NCBI GenBank assembly: GCA_029204225.1 | Contig: CM055097.1 | Span: 63,733,662 to 63,797,661 of the forward strand | Source: Diphasiastrum complanatum | Taxonomy: Eukaryota > Streptophyta > Lycopodiopsida > Lycopodiales > Lycopodiaceae | DNA: 64,000 nt | Direction: 5' to 3' | Shown: in pieces, positions 1-10,673 of the stretch | Layout of the letters: each line of letters opens with the position of its first letter | Position numbering within the stretch: position 1 is the first letter of the stretch | Program-made: the position numbers and the translations under genes | Notes under the pieces: generated by a model | Seen by the model: the letters and a program-made list of their open reading frames with translations, nothing else | What the model was told of the DNA's origin: nothing | Databases searched by the model: none

Positions 1-516
1 GAGACCCCCTCTCTTGTGAGGGAGCTTTACTTGTAATGTCATTTGCTCTTGTTGAATAAAGAATATCCTCCACGAGTTCTTGGCATTCTTGAAGCTCCTT
101 GTTCATGACAGCTTTCTTGAGTGATTCTTTTATGAACATGCACTTCCATTTCTTGAATGTGGTTGTGGATTAGTTGTGGAATAGATTGATTTCCTGCTTT
201 CTTTCATTCTTGCAATGTGGATTAGAGTGAAATAGATTTCTTGTTTTTGTTTAAAGTAGTTTCAACATTCAAGTAAACTAAACAGGCTGAGATTGTGGTG
301 TAGATCTTGCACATTCTTGACATCTCAGTTCTTGATGTTCTTGGGCTATCCAAGAATCAAGAGATTTCTTGATCTTTGGATTGTTATTATGCTGATGGAT
401 AATTAGTTTCTTGTTTCTTGTTTCTTGTTTCAGATCTGTAGGTTAATCTGAGCGCATTGTTGTTTCTTAATGTTTAGAGTTAGTTAGAAGCAAGAACCGT
501 TGGTTATTCACTTGTA
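1..516. other. AT-rich non-coding DNA, possibly LTR-derived
   Basis: No coding frame is supported here. An AATAAAG hexamer-like signal lies at about 55-61, and a short tandem of TTTCTTG units occupies about 407-431. The stretch precedes a broken coding region and could be the end of an LTR or a 5' leader, but I see no matching second copy in the window, so this is only a guess. Confidence 0.35.
407..431. repeat. short tandem repeat of TTTCTTG
   Basis: Three and a half head-to-tail copies of the heptamer TTTCTTG can be read directly in the sequence. Confidence 0.8.
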
Positions 517-2421
517 TTGCACGGAGATCTTTTGGTGAATGGTTCACTAAACGCCATTAGATATCTGGATAACTCAGTTCTGCTAACAGATGTTTTCAAC
601 GAGCCAATGGATGAAATTTGCATTAGAGGAGGGTCTTGCTTCTTCACAGAAAGGAATCAAACCCTGGAGTTAACGAAGGATATGTATGCGGATTGCTTCA
701 AATTGCCGTCAACTGGAAGGTTCGAAAGAGTAAAAAAATTACTGATTCCTTGAAACTCACTCATTGGTTCGATTTGTCTCATGGTGAAGCAGCTATCTAT
801 CAGGATACAAAGGGATATAAGCTTACCTACTTGGAAGATTTCGGCTGTGTGGCGTTTGTAAAATGGGTTAGCGATATGGTGGTGTACACTATTATTTCCC
901 CTTCAAATCTGCAGTATTTGATACAAATTCATGAAGGTCAAGAAGTAAATTTGACAGAAATATCTTATCAGCTGTTTTTGAAAGGGATGAAAAAGCCACA
1001 ATTAGCAAGGTTGTGGGGAGCAAACATTTGGACAGCTTGTATGAGGTCAGAGAAATGATGGTGATAGAATCGAATCTGATATGGAGCAAGATCAGTTGGA
1101 TGCTACGACTACTTCGACTCTTTCATGGATTGATCATATGCTGCAAGACTCAGAGAAAGAGAAAGATCCAGCTATAGACACAACTGATACTGCGACAGTA
1201 ATCCAGCTTTCGCATGATACTAGAACGGATAAACAGGCCGATGGAGCAATGAAAGTGGACGAGGGCCAAGACTTTCAAATGCCAAAAGAGGGGTTTTTTG
1301 AATGAGGAGAATAAGGATGCAGACATTCTTTTATCTGACCATTTTCTATACCCAGCTTTGTAGAATTTATTTACTTCCACAACAGAAGTAGTAAATTCTG
1401 TACGAAAGCTACAAGAAGCAGCAGAAGAATTACAGATTCTAAGGTTCAAAACTAAGCAGCAGCAGAATACCATTGCAACTTTACGAATCGAGTCAGTGAG
1501 CTTCAAGCAGAGTTAGCTGCGAAGAAGGGCGAAATACTTGATCTAACAAAGGAAAGACTACAACAAGATTTGCTGGCCACAGAATTACAGAGAGCATATG
1601 AGGAGTTGAAATCCGAATATGTTGTTCAGAAGAATCTACTCCTACTTGAACAACAAAAGTTAGTGGTCGTCCAAACTTCTGTTGTGAAGTTGACCAAAGA
1701 AATGGATGACATCCGCCTTTGCACGGAAGTCCTTTCAGGAGGCGCCTGAGATTCAAAGAGGAAGCACTAAAGGTACAATTGGAAAATCAGAGTCTCCAGT
1801 CCTTCCTTACTTCCATTACTTCTGAAAAGGGCGGAATAAAGATAAACAAAGCTAAATTCGAAAAACATAGGGCTGAAACCATTGAATTATTTAAGACGAA
1901 AATTTTGGCATCCTTACAAAAGGAAAACGAGGCATTGTCTGCTGCTATCTTCCGAGAGGTTGAGGTAGATAATTTTTCAAGCTCTGAAGACGAAGAAGAA
2001 GCTGATTCAATAGGCAAAGGTGCAAAGGGCCTACATATTGCCTGTACCAGAGTCAATGATCATGAGCAGGTAGTGGTATTGGAGAGACAAGTACAAGGAT
2101 CTGCAACAATTGCTTGCTAGCAAGGCCGCTCAAGCTGATAAATCATATCAGACCTTGGAGTTATTGTCTGAATTCTCCATGATGGAAAGTGCTACAGAGC
2201 AAGATAGATTTTGAGATCCATCCCTGACTGAGAAAGATCACGAAGTTCCATTGGAGCAGCCGACTGCCACAGCCACCAACAAAAGGAAGATGACTAACGT
2301 GCGAGAAGTCGTGGAGCCAAACCAGATACTAGCAAAAGAAATTTTACATCTCATAAAGAAAGTCTTTCCCACAATGTTACAATTTCGAAATCTAGAGCAA
2401 TTGTGGATGTTGGAATATTAG
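517..2421 (+). pseudogene. broken gene for an acidic coiled-coil protein
   Basis: Several plus-strand frames read like one protein interrupted by frameshifts and stops. The pieces are: about 517-740, including a FTERNQTLEL stretch; a shifted frame at about 750-1030 with FDLSHGEAAIYQDTKGY; an acidic Ser/Thr-rich piece at 1081-1302; a piece at about 1302-1490 with an in-frame TAG and VRKLQEAAEELQI; a strong heptad-like helix at about 1489-1748 containing VSELQAELAAKKGEILDL; another at about 1758-2060 with an acidic SSSEDEEEAD cluster; and a last frame to the TAG at 2419-2421 with one internal TGA at about 2212. I do not recognise the family. A retrotransposon gag-like or captured host protein is possible. 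Spliced exons could explain some breaks, but stops inside helical segments favour a pseudogene. Confidence 0.5.
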
Positions 2422-3168
2422 TTTCTTCTTGAATTAAAGGTTACTTGAATGAGGAATGACATTCCATTTGGGGGGCTATCGAATTTTTAAGAATGTGGAA
2501 TAAGCTCAACCTAGAAGAACAAGGATGCTTATCCTCCTCGCCTATACTCCATCGAAAATAACAAACAGAGTAGAGCAAAACGAAAGGAACGGTTCAAACC
2601 ACCATCCATAAAGGTATAGGACAAAAAAGAATATTTTAAACAAAAAAATGACTAAACTAGTACCTACAAACAAAAGCACATTCGATTAAAAAAGCACATG
2701 ATAAAGTAAAAAGCAAAAAACAATATAAATGGTAAAAAAGCCACCAAACAAAACCAAGCAAAGAAAAGTCAGAGCTCAAAGGAGAGTAGAAACAAATACT
2801 CTATAAGAAAGAAAAGCACAGGGAGAAGCATCCAAAGAATAAAAATCAACAAAGTTAAACAAGTCACATAATTTGAGAAAAGAAAACAATCAACAAAAAA
2901 CATAATATAATAGCAAATAAAGAGAAAGAGAGGAAATCATACCTGTTACATAACAACGACAAATCCAAACCCTGTGAGAGATTTCAACTAGTTTCGTCAA
3001 TATTGGTCATAGTTGATAAAAATGCCAAATAGACATTTGAGGCCAATTTCGTATTAGACTTATAGTTTGACTTTTTAAAGTTATATAAGTTTAAAAGCAT
3101 TTAAATAAACAGTTTTGGAAAGTGTGCGAAAGTTTAGAAGTCAAGTTTGAATAGATTCAAATTTGAAT
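2422..3168. other. A-rich intergenic DNA without a gene
   Basis: From about 2,570 to 2,930 the plus strand is dominated by A and short lysine-like AAA/AAG runs, with no long open frame on either strand. I see no structured RNA or terminal repeat in it. Confidence 0.6.
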
Positions 3169-3254
3169 GTTGGGTACATTGAATCCAGTCCTAAAAATAG
3201 TAGGGTTTTTCATATTGGAAGAAAACTAAGTGGCAAGTTAGGTTTTGGAACTAC

Positions 3255-3263
3255 TATAAAAGG
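3255..3263 (+). promoter_or_regulatory. TATA box of the candidate LTR
   Basis: TATAAAAGG is a strong plant TATA-box match and lies inside the candidate LTR, about 460 bp before the primer-binding site. Promoter activity is inferred from position only. Confidence 0.4.
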
Positions 3264-3285
3264 ATGTAACTCATGGATAGAGATG

Positions 3286-3288
<3 letters not shown>

Positions 3289-3371
<83 letters not shown>

Positions 3372-3394
3372 TCACACACACACACACACACACA
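3289..3394. repeat. compound (CT)n-(CA)n microsatellite
   Basis: About 38 CT dinucleotides run from 3289 and are followed, after a short interruption at about 3365-3372, by about 11 CA units to 3394. Length variation by slippage is expected. Open frames crossing it are low-complexity artefacts. Confidence 0.95.
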
Positions 3395-3721
3395 TCTCAT
3401 TCATGCTTATACATGGTTCTCTTGGGTTCTACTATCCATTGGTGCACTATACTTGTGATATCTTGCAATTCTATGTGTAGAATGATCATTATTTGCTATT
3501 TTCAGATCCACACGTGTGAAATGTAGTAGTTTAATGTAATTGTACGGACAACAACAATACTTTATATTTTGGTTCATGTATGATCAAGATCTATTAGAGT
3601 TTGCATCTCAATCTTAGTGTAAATGCTGATTTTTCTACATTGGCAAGATTGGTGAGTTGTTTGTTTTATAACCAAAGATCATTTGTAGGTTTGGATCTTA
3701 ACGATTCTCAAATCTTTCACA

Positions 3722-3733
3722 TGGTATCAGAGC
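3722..3733 (+). promoter_or_regulatory. Copia primer-binding site
   Basis: TGGTATCAGAGC is the standard plant Ty1/Copia primer-binding site, complementary to the initiator tRNA-Met 3' or anticodon-derived primer. It fixes the plus-strand orientation of the element and the LTR/internal boundary. Confidence 0.85.
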
Positions 3734-4321
3734 TTGTGTTTCAGGTTACGAAGGAGACAATCACATCTAACAATGATTTGAAAAAGATATCAATGCTAGA
3801 TTGGATTTTACACCAAAATCGAGTTTCTTGCATATGTAGATTGGACCTTTGTAGGTCAAAACCCTATATAGAGTTATAATCTTTATCAATTCTGATTTCT
3901 CACATTTGATGTTGGATTTGACCAATTTTTGGATCATTGGGAAAGCCTAAGTGGTGGTTAATAGATTGCATATCAAGTTTTTCGCATTTGCATGTAGATT
4001 TTGAAATAATCAATTTTTTGTGATTTTGTCTAAATCCTAATTTTTTATTGGATCTCTAGATAGTGAGGTTACTGAACTTCATTTGAGTGTGTTTCAATCG
4101 TAGAAAGTGGCGAGAGTTATTAGATTGAGAATAGATCATATGTTGATCAAGATTTCATGATTCTATGTGTTGATTTGCTTGGTATAAGTGCTAGAAAAGA
4201 ATTGAGAAATTTCATATCTTTGTGATTTTCTTTTAAAAACATTTGTTGTTGTTTAAAGGAGTGCTTTGTGCATTGAAACGGGTTGAAAGAGAGGATCAAG
4301 TCATTACTACATGGCTACATC

Positions 4322-5292
4322 ATGTTGGAAGCCAATGATAGGCTTACCTCAAGTAACTATTCATTGTGGAAAGTGAGGATGGGATCACTTCTTGAGATGA
4401 ATGGTGTTTTGGATATTCTTGTAGATTTGGAGGAGAGGCCAACAACACAACAAGATAAAATGAGGTATGACAAGAGGGCTCTACACATGATAATGAAGAT
4501 GAATGTTACCAATGAGTTTCTCAAGGAAGTAGGTAAGAGTACTTCATCAAAGGATGCTTGAGATTCATTAAAGAAGCTTTATGAATCTAATTTTAACTTC
4601 TAGAGTGTTGACTCTAAGAAGACAAATCTTTTCTTGTTTGCAAAAGAATAAAGAAAAATATTTTTATTTTGAGAGTGAAAGCATTCAATGATGAATTGGC
4701 TTGCATTGATGAGAGCATTAAGGAAGGAGAGCTAGTTCAAGTTATTCTTAATGGATTGTTGGATGCTCACACTAACATTGTTCAAAGTCTTGTTATTCAA
4801 AGAACTTTGCCAAGTTTGATTGATTTTCATGAGATCTTGATCAATGAAGAATATAGTCTTCAAGCAAGAGGTGGATATTCATCAACATCTCAAGTTGGAG
4901 AGGAGGCTATGTTCATAAAGGGCAAGATAAAGTGGATGATTCTTCAAATGGCAAAAAAAAGGATAGATCAAAGCTCAAGTGCTTCTATTGTGGCATCAAA
5001 GGACACTTTGCAAGTGAGTGCTACAAGAACTAGAGAGATCAAGAAGACAAACAATGTAATTTTACTCTTGATGAGGATGGTTTGGATGTTCAAGATGCAA
5101 ATGATGATGCTTTTGTGATGTCTTCATGTATGCTTGCTAATGATGGAGATTTAGATCCATGGTGGATTAATAGTGAAGCAAGTTCACACATGACTTTTCA
5201 CAGAGTGTTTCACTTATTTGTTGGCATATGGAGATGACAAGAGGGTGATCGACATGGCCAATGATGGTGAGTGTGCAATCAAAGGAAAAGAA
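4322..5292 (+). pseudogene. Ty1/Copia gag and protease remnant
   Basis: This is the internal 5' part of the element whose primer site is at 3722. The gag start reads LTSSNYSLWKVRMGSLLE, the usual Copia capsid opening. A TGA at 4559-4561 replaces the tryptophan expected in the DAWDSLKKLYES motif. Gag resumes at about 4,660 with CIDESIKEGELVQVILNGL. A CCHC zinc knuckle, CFYCGIKGHFASEC, is at 4980-5021. The protease motif, normally WWIDSGASSHMT, reads WWINSEASSHMT at 5160-5195, so the catalytic Asp is Asn and the following Gly is Glu. The frame ends near 5,290 where the element is cut off. It is clearly dead: it has stops and a frameshift, a mutated active site, and no integrase or reverse transcriptase. 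Confidence 0.85.
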
Positions 5293-6170
5293 CAGCCAAC
5301 AATATCTTGAGTAGTCATCAATGACAGTTAAAAACATGGATGAACCTCCATTAGATTTGGTGCTAGCAATATGCACATCCGAGTGTATGAGTTCAAGAGG
5401 ATGAGATGACTTTGTGATGGAGTTATGAAACACCTTCTTATGTGCCTTGGATAAAGCACATGCTTCACAGACCTTGTCTTCCTTCCCAATTCCCAATAGA
5501 CATTGATAGGCCTGAAGCATACTCCTCCTTGATCATAGCCTCCATGGAACGAGTTGACATGTCCAAGTCTTTTGTGCCATAAAGTGAAGGTATATATCTT
5601 GCTCTTCTTGGCCAACATGACAACATTAGCATCCATAAATGCATCCAACTTATAAAGGTTGCCAAGTCTAGTGCCCTTAGCCACTATCTTACCCTTCTTC
5701 TTGATAAAACATTCATTTGAAGCAAAATCAGCATTGAAATTATTGTCTACCATTTGGCCAACACTTAAATTCTTTGTTATTGTAGGAATGTACAAAACAT
5801 CTTCTATGTTGATACCTTTGGAAGATCCTAAGCAAAGGAGGATGCTACCAACTCCTTCAATCTTGCAAGCTTCATTATTTAATGTATAGATAGATTTTAT
5901 AGGTCCATCGTAAGATAAGAGAGAAGAGAAAAACTTCCTTTTGCTAGTCATGTGTGAACTAGCACCCGAATCAATCCACCAAGGATCTTCTCCTTTGAAG
6001 CTTGTTGAAGAAAATATGGACATCATGAGGGAGTCCTCATGTGAACTCTCCTCCTCCTCCTCCTTGCTCATGTTGGCTTGGTTTTGATCTTGCTTCCTCT
6101 TGAAGCATTTTGAGGCATAATGCCCCATCTTGCTACAATACTAGCACTTCACCTTGGATTTGTCCTTCTT
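5293..6170 (-). pseudogene. Ty1/Copia protease-integrase remnant
   Basis: Reading on the minus strand, a CCHC knuckle (GHYASKC) begins near 6,145 and carries an in-frame TAG at 6141-6143. It is followed by an intact protease motif WWIDSGASSHMT (DSG codons at 5964-5972). Next come the GAG-pre-integrase motif LWHKRLGH, a frameshift around 5,520-5,560, then the integrase zinc-binding and core start with CEACALSKAHKK, LIHSDV and VIDDYSRYCW. It stops abruptly at about 5,293, where it abuts the plus-strand Copia fragment tail to tail. The rest of integrase and all of reverse transcriptase are missing. The protease is closely similar to the 5.17 kb copy, so both come from the same family. Confidence 0.85.
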
Positions 6171-6580
6171 GACTTTGTTGGTTGATGGAGATGTGTGCCA
6201 AGTCTTAAATTTGACAAGAACATTTTTTGCTCATCCATTAAATGATGATCCAAAATTTCACTTTGGTGTTTCACTAAGTAAGTTGCATATTCCTCTATAG
6301 AATCTGGAAATGCGTTCATCTGTAGAGACCATATTCTTGATAGTGCATTTGCAACCACATTATCTCTCCCCTTAAGATATTCAATATTAAAATCATAGGA
6401 TTGAACTTGTGCAAGCCATCTCTTTTGTCTGTCATTCAATTTCTTTTTGGCTCAAGAAATATTTCAGACTATGATGGCCACTTTTAATCAATAATTTAGA
6501 ACCATATAAATATTATCACAATTTCTTAAGTGCATGCACAAACATCTCCTTATCATGAGTCGGATATGATGCTTCTTTTT
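6171..6580 (-). pseudogene. Ty3/Gypsy RNase H fragment
   Basis: On the minus strand the sequence reads as the end of a Gypsy reverse transcriptase/RNase H region: a SYPTHDKEM-like start near 6,565, then LYGSKLLIKS and HHSLKYFLSQKE. A frame change follows, into RWLAQVQSYDFNIEYLKGRDNVVANALSR, the hallmark RNase H end (given here as a motif only). Stops interrupt the first half. The downstream end runs straight into Copia gag sequence at about 6,165, so two unrelated retrotransposon classes are fused. Confidence 0.85.
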
Positions 6581-6692
6581 GAGTTTCCTACTTTAGTAGG
6601 CAATGACTCTATCTGACTAACTCAAAATAGCTCCCAACCTTGTGCCACTTGGCGAAGTTACCTTTGACTCAAGCAAGGAGTAAAGAATGCTG

Positions 6693-6716
6693 AAGGTACT
6701 CGCTCTTGGTACCACT
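6693..6716 (-). promoter_or_regulatory. primer-binding-site-like 24-mer, copy 1
   Basis: The minus strand reads AGTGGTACCAAGAGCGAGTA plus CCTT, resembling the Copia TGGTATCAGAGCG primer site. The same 24 bases recur exactly at 10011-10034, followed in both places by a GGGAGTCTGTGA block on the plus strand. This suggests two internal starts of the same Copia family. Confidence 0.55.
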
Positions 6717-6719
6717 GCT

Positions 6720-7600
6720 GGGAGGAAAACAGCTCCGTTGATGGGAGTCTGTGACATCCTGTGAAAGTACAGCAAAATGGACCAAGAATAGATCCGAATC
6801 AGATCCACAAGTGTGATTGGATGTTAGATTAGATCAACCTATCAATCTACACAAGATTAGATAGCATTTAGATCAAATTTAGATGAATAAATCTAACAAG
6901 AACAATCATTATTGATCAAAACTTGTACTTGCTGGTTTCACACGTGTGAAGACCTGTCAAAGTACGGACTACCAACAAATAATGAATTACACTAAGCTTA
7001 CAAACCATTAGAAGCATAAAATCACAAGACAAATGGAAAGATTACTCAAGAAATGCACCAAAACCAAGATTTAGCTTTCTTGTCAATTATGGCCAAATGA
7101 GCCACCATATATACACAAGAGTTGATGCTTACTCAGCTGATTTGGCACGTGTGAGAGTGCCTACTCATCAAAGGATCCACCAATAATCATCAATATGGCA
7201 CATGGACCAAGTTTCCTAACTTATAGCCACCTCCCTTGATTTTAGGCAATTTTCCTAATTTATAGGGACTTGCACAAGTATCTACTACAAGTTGGATCTC
7301 ACCTACTATTGATGTTTTGACACATGTGAGAAATCCTTGGCATGTGTGAGATCACTCCTATCCATGTGAAATAGCTTCTCCTACCAATAAAATGATGCCA
7401 AGTGGCATATAGCTACAAAACTAGATTTTGGCATTTTAGCCACTAGATCTCAAATGAAATGGTATGTACAATCTATATGACTAATCTAAATGATAAATGC
7501 ATTTATTTCACACGTGGGAACAGGCTCCACACATGTCTTATGATGATATGTACTCCTCATAATGGTATTCACAAGATATGATCAAGTTAGCTTTTGCCAA
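6720..7600 (-). repeat. LTR-like non-coding block with CACGTG palindromes
   Basis: No protein frame is supported. Read on the minus strand there is a TATATA box at about 7105-7116, and the block lies between a truncated Copia integrase and a primer-site-like sequence, as an LTR would. The E-box or G-box core recurs in the block: a perfect 14-bp palindrome TTCACACGTGTGAA at about 6936, and related CACGTGTGAG or CACATGTGAG words at about 7145, 7320, 7342, 7508 and 7531. The same CACACGTGTG core is in the plus-strand LTR at about 3512. Ends are uncertain. Confidence 0.4.
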
Positions 7601-9974
7601 TTTTAACACTCCTCCTCAAAACTAACTTGATAAAAACATGATGATATTCAGATTGACTCCATGGGCTGAATTGGTCTTCTAATATGGATCCTTGCTGGTT
7701 CAAAGGTGTGAATATCAGCCAACGAGCTTTATGTCGATCCAAAATCACCATATCCATGATATTGCTTCTTTGATGTTGACTTTTTTGATGAACTTGAGAG
7801 CTTTGCACCATCCTAGCACCTCTTTCATTGATTTGTTCCATCCTTGAGTCATATGGTTGATCCAAAAGCTCCTTCTCCTTGAAAATAGCTGCAACTCCAT
7901 GATAAAATAAATAGTCCTTCTTGACTCATGAGGATCTGCCTGTCCTATTCTGCAAGTAGTTGGCTGTAGCTACTGCTTCAGCCCATAAAAATTTTAATGC
8001 CTTTGAATATGCCATCATGGATCTCGCAGCTTCCATGAGAGTCTGATTTCTCCTCTCTGCCACACCATTGTGTTGTGGTGTGTAGGCTGCAGTCTTCAAA
8101 TGAAGTATGCCTTTGCTGGTACAAAACTCTGCAAAGCATTTGGACATGTATTCCTCCTCTGTCTATTCTCAGCTACTTCACCTTCTTGTCAGTCCATTTC
8201 TCAGCCCAATACACGAACCCTGTGAATTTTTCTAGGGCCTCTGACTTGTTGTGGATAAAGTACACGGCTGCAAACTTGCTGAAGTCGTCAATGAAAGTGA
8301 TGTAGTACTTTGAACCTCCCAGGGAGACCACATCAAATGGTCCACAGATGTCAGAGTGTACCAGTTCCAAGAGTTCTTTCATTTTGAAAGAGTCCTTGGT
8401 GAATGGTATACATGACATCTTGTCTTTGTTACAGGCATCGTAGGATTTCAAGCATGTTGTCCCTTTGATATTGACACCAATGAATGCTCCGCTCCGGCTA
8501 GCATTGTATAAAACAACTGTATTCATGTGATACAGTCTCCGTTGCCATATAATATCCATCAATTCATTGATCTGGTGAGCTTGCTTTGAAGGTACTTGTA
8601 TCCTGAGGTGATACAGATATTTCTTTCGTTTTCATGTGGTGACAAGCTGAGTGGTTGCGGATTCAACCACTTCATAGGTATCGTCTTCAAAGGTGAGTGT
8701 TAGCCCTGCATCTACCATCTTAGCAACAAATAGTATGTCCTTCTGAAGAGTGGGCATGTATAGACTGTCATCGAGCCTTCTGTCTCTCCATTTGGTGCTT
8801 AACCACAGTGCTCTAGTTTCACTGACTTTGTGTCTAGAACCATCTCCCAATATTATACATCTGGAAGATTCTGATTCTTGATATTCAGTGATCATGTGTC
8901 TTGTTGCCACGAAGTGTGACGTTGTATCTCTTGTGTACTTGAGGTTGATGTCGCACAGACATCAACACACAAGTAAGCTGCTGGGTTCTTGTCGTTGTTG
9001 GCTCTGTCTTCGGCCATCTTGGAGGACTATGGTTCCTCCACGTAGGATGAGCTATTGTCGCTCTCCCGTCTGCTCTGAGCTTTCTTGTTTCTAGGATTTT
9101 GGTTGCAATCAATGGTTGTGTGACCCTTTTTGTGACAGTGGATGCACTCTATCTTTGGATTGATCCAGCACTTATCAACAGCGTGGCCTTCTCGTGTGCA
9201 CCTTGTGCAGGCCTTCTTCTCACCATTATGTTGTCTTGGTTTATTTCTGCTCTTCCATTTGCCTTCTTTGGCTCCCTTTTACTGTTGCCTTTGATCTTGT
9301 CTTTGGTCTGACTCACTCTTAGGCTTGACATTCTTCTTCTGCTTCTCTTTATTGCTGTAGAGAGCTTGATTAGAGTTATCCTTGTCATCAAGGTGATCAC
9401 GGGCTTTCACCTCTTCTCTGATTTCGATTACAACCTTCTCAAGGATCTGTGGCTCTTTAGCAAGTAATGTTTGGGTCATTTGAAACGATCTTGGTAGAGC
9501 TTGCAGCAGGTATGTGAGCTGCTTCTCTGCTGAGACCACATTCTCTATTCTAGAATTGTGTAGCAAGAGAAACAGGTCCTTCATTCTTCTGATGAAGGAA
9601 GTGAGGTCTTTACCATCCCATCTCAGATTGGTCAGCTGATTTTCGATAAGCATAATCTAGCTTTGTGATTTCGTTGGAAATCTGGTCAGCAAAGTATCCC
9701 ACATTTCCTTTGCATTGGAGAGTGTGGCTAGATCAAGTATCAAGTTGTCTTCGATGGAGGAAGATAGGACAACTACTACCTTGTCATTTCTTTCTCTCCA
9801 TTCTCGTAGCTCTTTGCCAGTGGTTGTGGGCATCTCTTCTGTGCCATCAGCCCAAGGCCATAGACCTTCTCCTTTCAGTATGAGAGAAGTATTCACCTTC
9901 CATGCTAGGAAGTTTGATCCTGAGGAGTCAAGGATCGTGCAGATCTTTGATTGAATGCTACTAATGGATGCCAT
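7601..9974 (-). pseudogene. degraded Ty1/Copia gag-protease-integrase
   Basis: This is the longest retrotransposon body in the window. Gag starts at 9974 (MASISSIQSKI, then FLAWKVNTSLILKGEGLW) and stops at about 9,657, then continues to 9,279 in another frame (IRRMKDLFLLLHNS, YLLQALPRSF). Two tandem CCHC knuckles follow at about 9,215-9,120: CTRCTREGHAVDKC and CIHCHKKGHTTIDC. The protease DSG is gone: the residues before ATRHMI read SHFV near 8,910. Later segments include ILGDGSRHKV, LYMPTLQKDIL, the GAG-pre-integrase and integrase LVHSDICGPF and FIDDFSKFAAVYF (8,173-8,562), and YTPQHNGVAERRNQTL (7,926-8,147). A two-base loss lies at the catalytic DRGGE at about 8,155. Reverse transcriptase and RNase H are absent, and 7,601-7,920 only weakly resembles coding DNA. 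Confidence 0.85.
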
Positions 9975-10010
9975 AGCCTGAAGGAATCAGGCATGGCTCT
10001 AATTTCACTA

Positions 10011-10034
10011 AAGGTACTCGCTCTTGGTACCACT
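10011..10034 (-). promoter_or_regulatory. primer-binding-site-like 24-mer, copy 2
   Basis: This lies 37 bp before the gag start codon of the minus-strand Copia element and is identical over 24 bases to 6693-6716. Position and similarity to the Copia primer site support the call. The few mismatches to the usual TGGTATCAGAGC leave some doubt. Confidence 0.6.
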
Positions 10035-10590
10035 AATGGGAGTCTGTGATGTTCTCGGCGATGAAGGTCGGATAAAGCCAACTTGGCAGGAGTAGCTACT
10101 GCTACTGACTGCGGTCTAATTCTCTTCCAAGCCCCAGATCGCTTCTGACGATCTGTTGTAAAATTAGACTTGTAAACAACAGATAATGCTGAGTAAAACA
10201 ACAGCAAAAATTTATCTACTGCTAGCATGCATTCAATATTGTAGATCATACACATCATTGAACAGATCATTGAGAAAATCGCTTCTATTATCATAACTGA
10301 ATTTACAATATTTTTCTTGAGCATTGTCTGTTTCTCAGATCAATGCATTGGCACGAGAGAGATGTTCTCTCTCACGAATAATATGACTAGCTATTGATAA
10401 TCTGTAAACTCACTCTGGAGCTATCTCAGACTTTTACAATTCTGTCTATTCTGTGTCCGTGACTTTCTGCATATCCTTCTTATGCGATCAATCCAGAGAA
10501 CTGATTAAGTTAAAAGATCTAATGAAAAAAAATGCATTGGACTTAATCAAAACTTATTCCAGTTTCCCGTCGTTGTCCTCCGTTCATTAG
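10035..10590 (-). repeat. probable 5' LTR region of the minus-strand Copia element
   Basis: It lies immediately upstream, in element orientation, of the primer site at 10011-10034 and encodes nothing convincing. The last bases before the primer site share ACAGACTCCCAT with the block next to the 6.7 kb primer site. I could not place the outer boundary or find a full second copy, so the extent is approximate. Confidence 0.35.
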
Positions 10591-10673
10591 TTGTCTTATG
10601 CCTGTTGCACAGTGCCTTCACGTTGCAGACCTTCGTATTTTGCCAAAAGACACTTTCATGACTTTAAGGGCAA

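Larger units (their letters stand above)
3169..3719 (+). repeat. candidate 5' LTR of a Copia retrotransposon
   Basis: The right boundary is well placed. A CA dinucleotide at 3718-3719 is followed two bases later by a textbook Copia primer-binding site. The left boundary is a guess at the TGTTGGG at 3169. A TATAAAAGG box at 3255-3263 sits where an LTR promoter would, and a long CT/CA microsatellite lies just downstream of it. No matching 3' LTR remains, because the element is broken at about 5.29 kb, so the extent is inferred from boundary signals only. Confidence 0.45.

Noticed and set aside
3163-3480. Ser-Leu-rich open frames across the CT tract (also at 15,986-16,448)
   Set aside because: They are produced by the dinucleotide repeats and lack any coding flank of their own.
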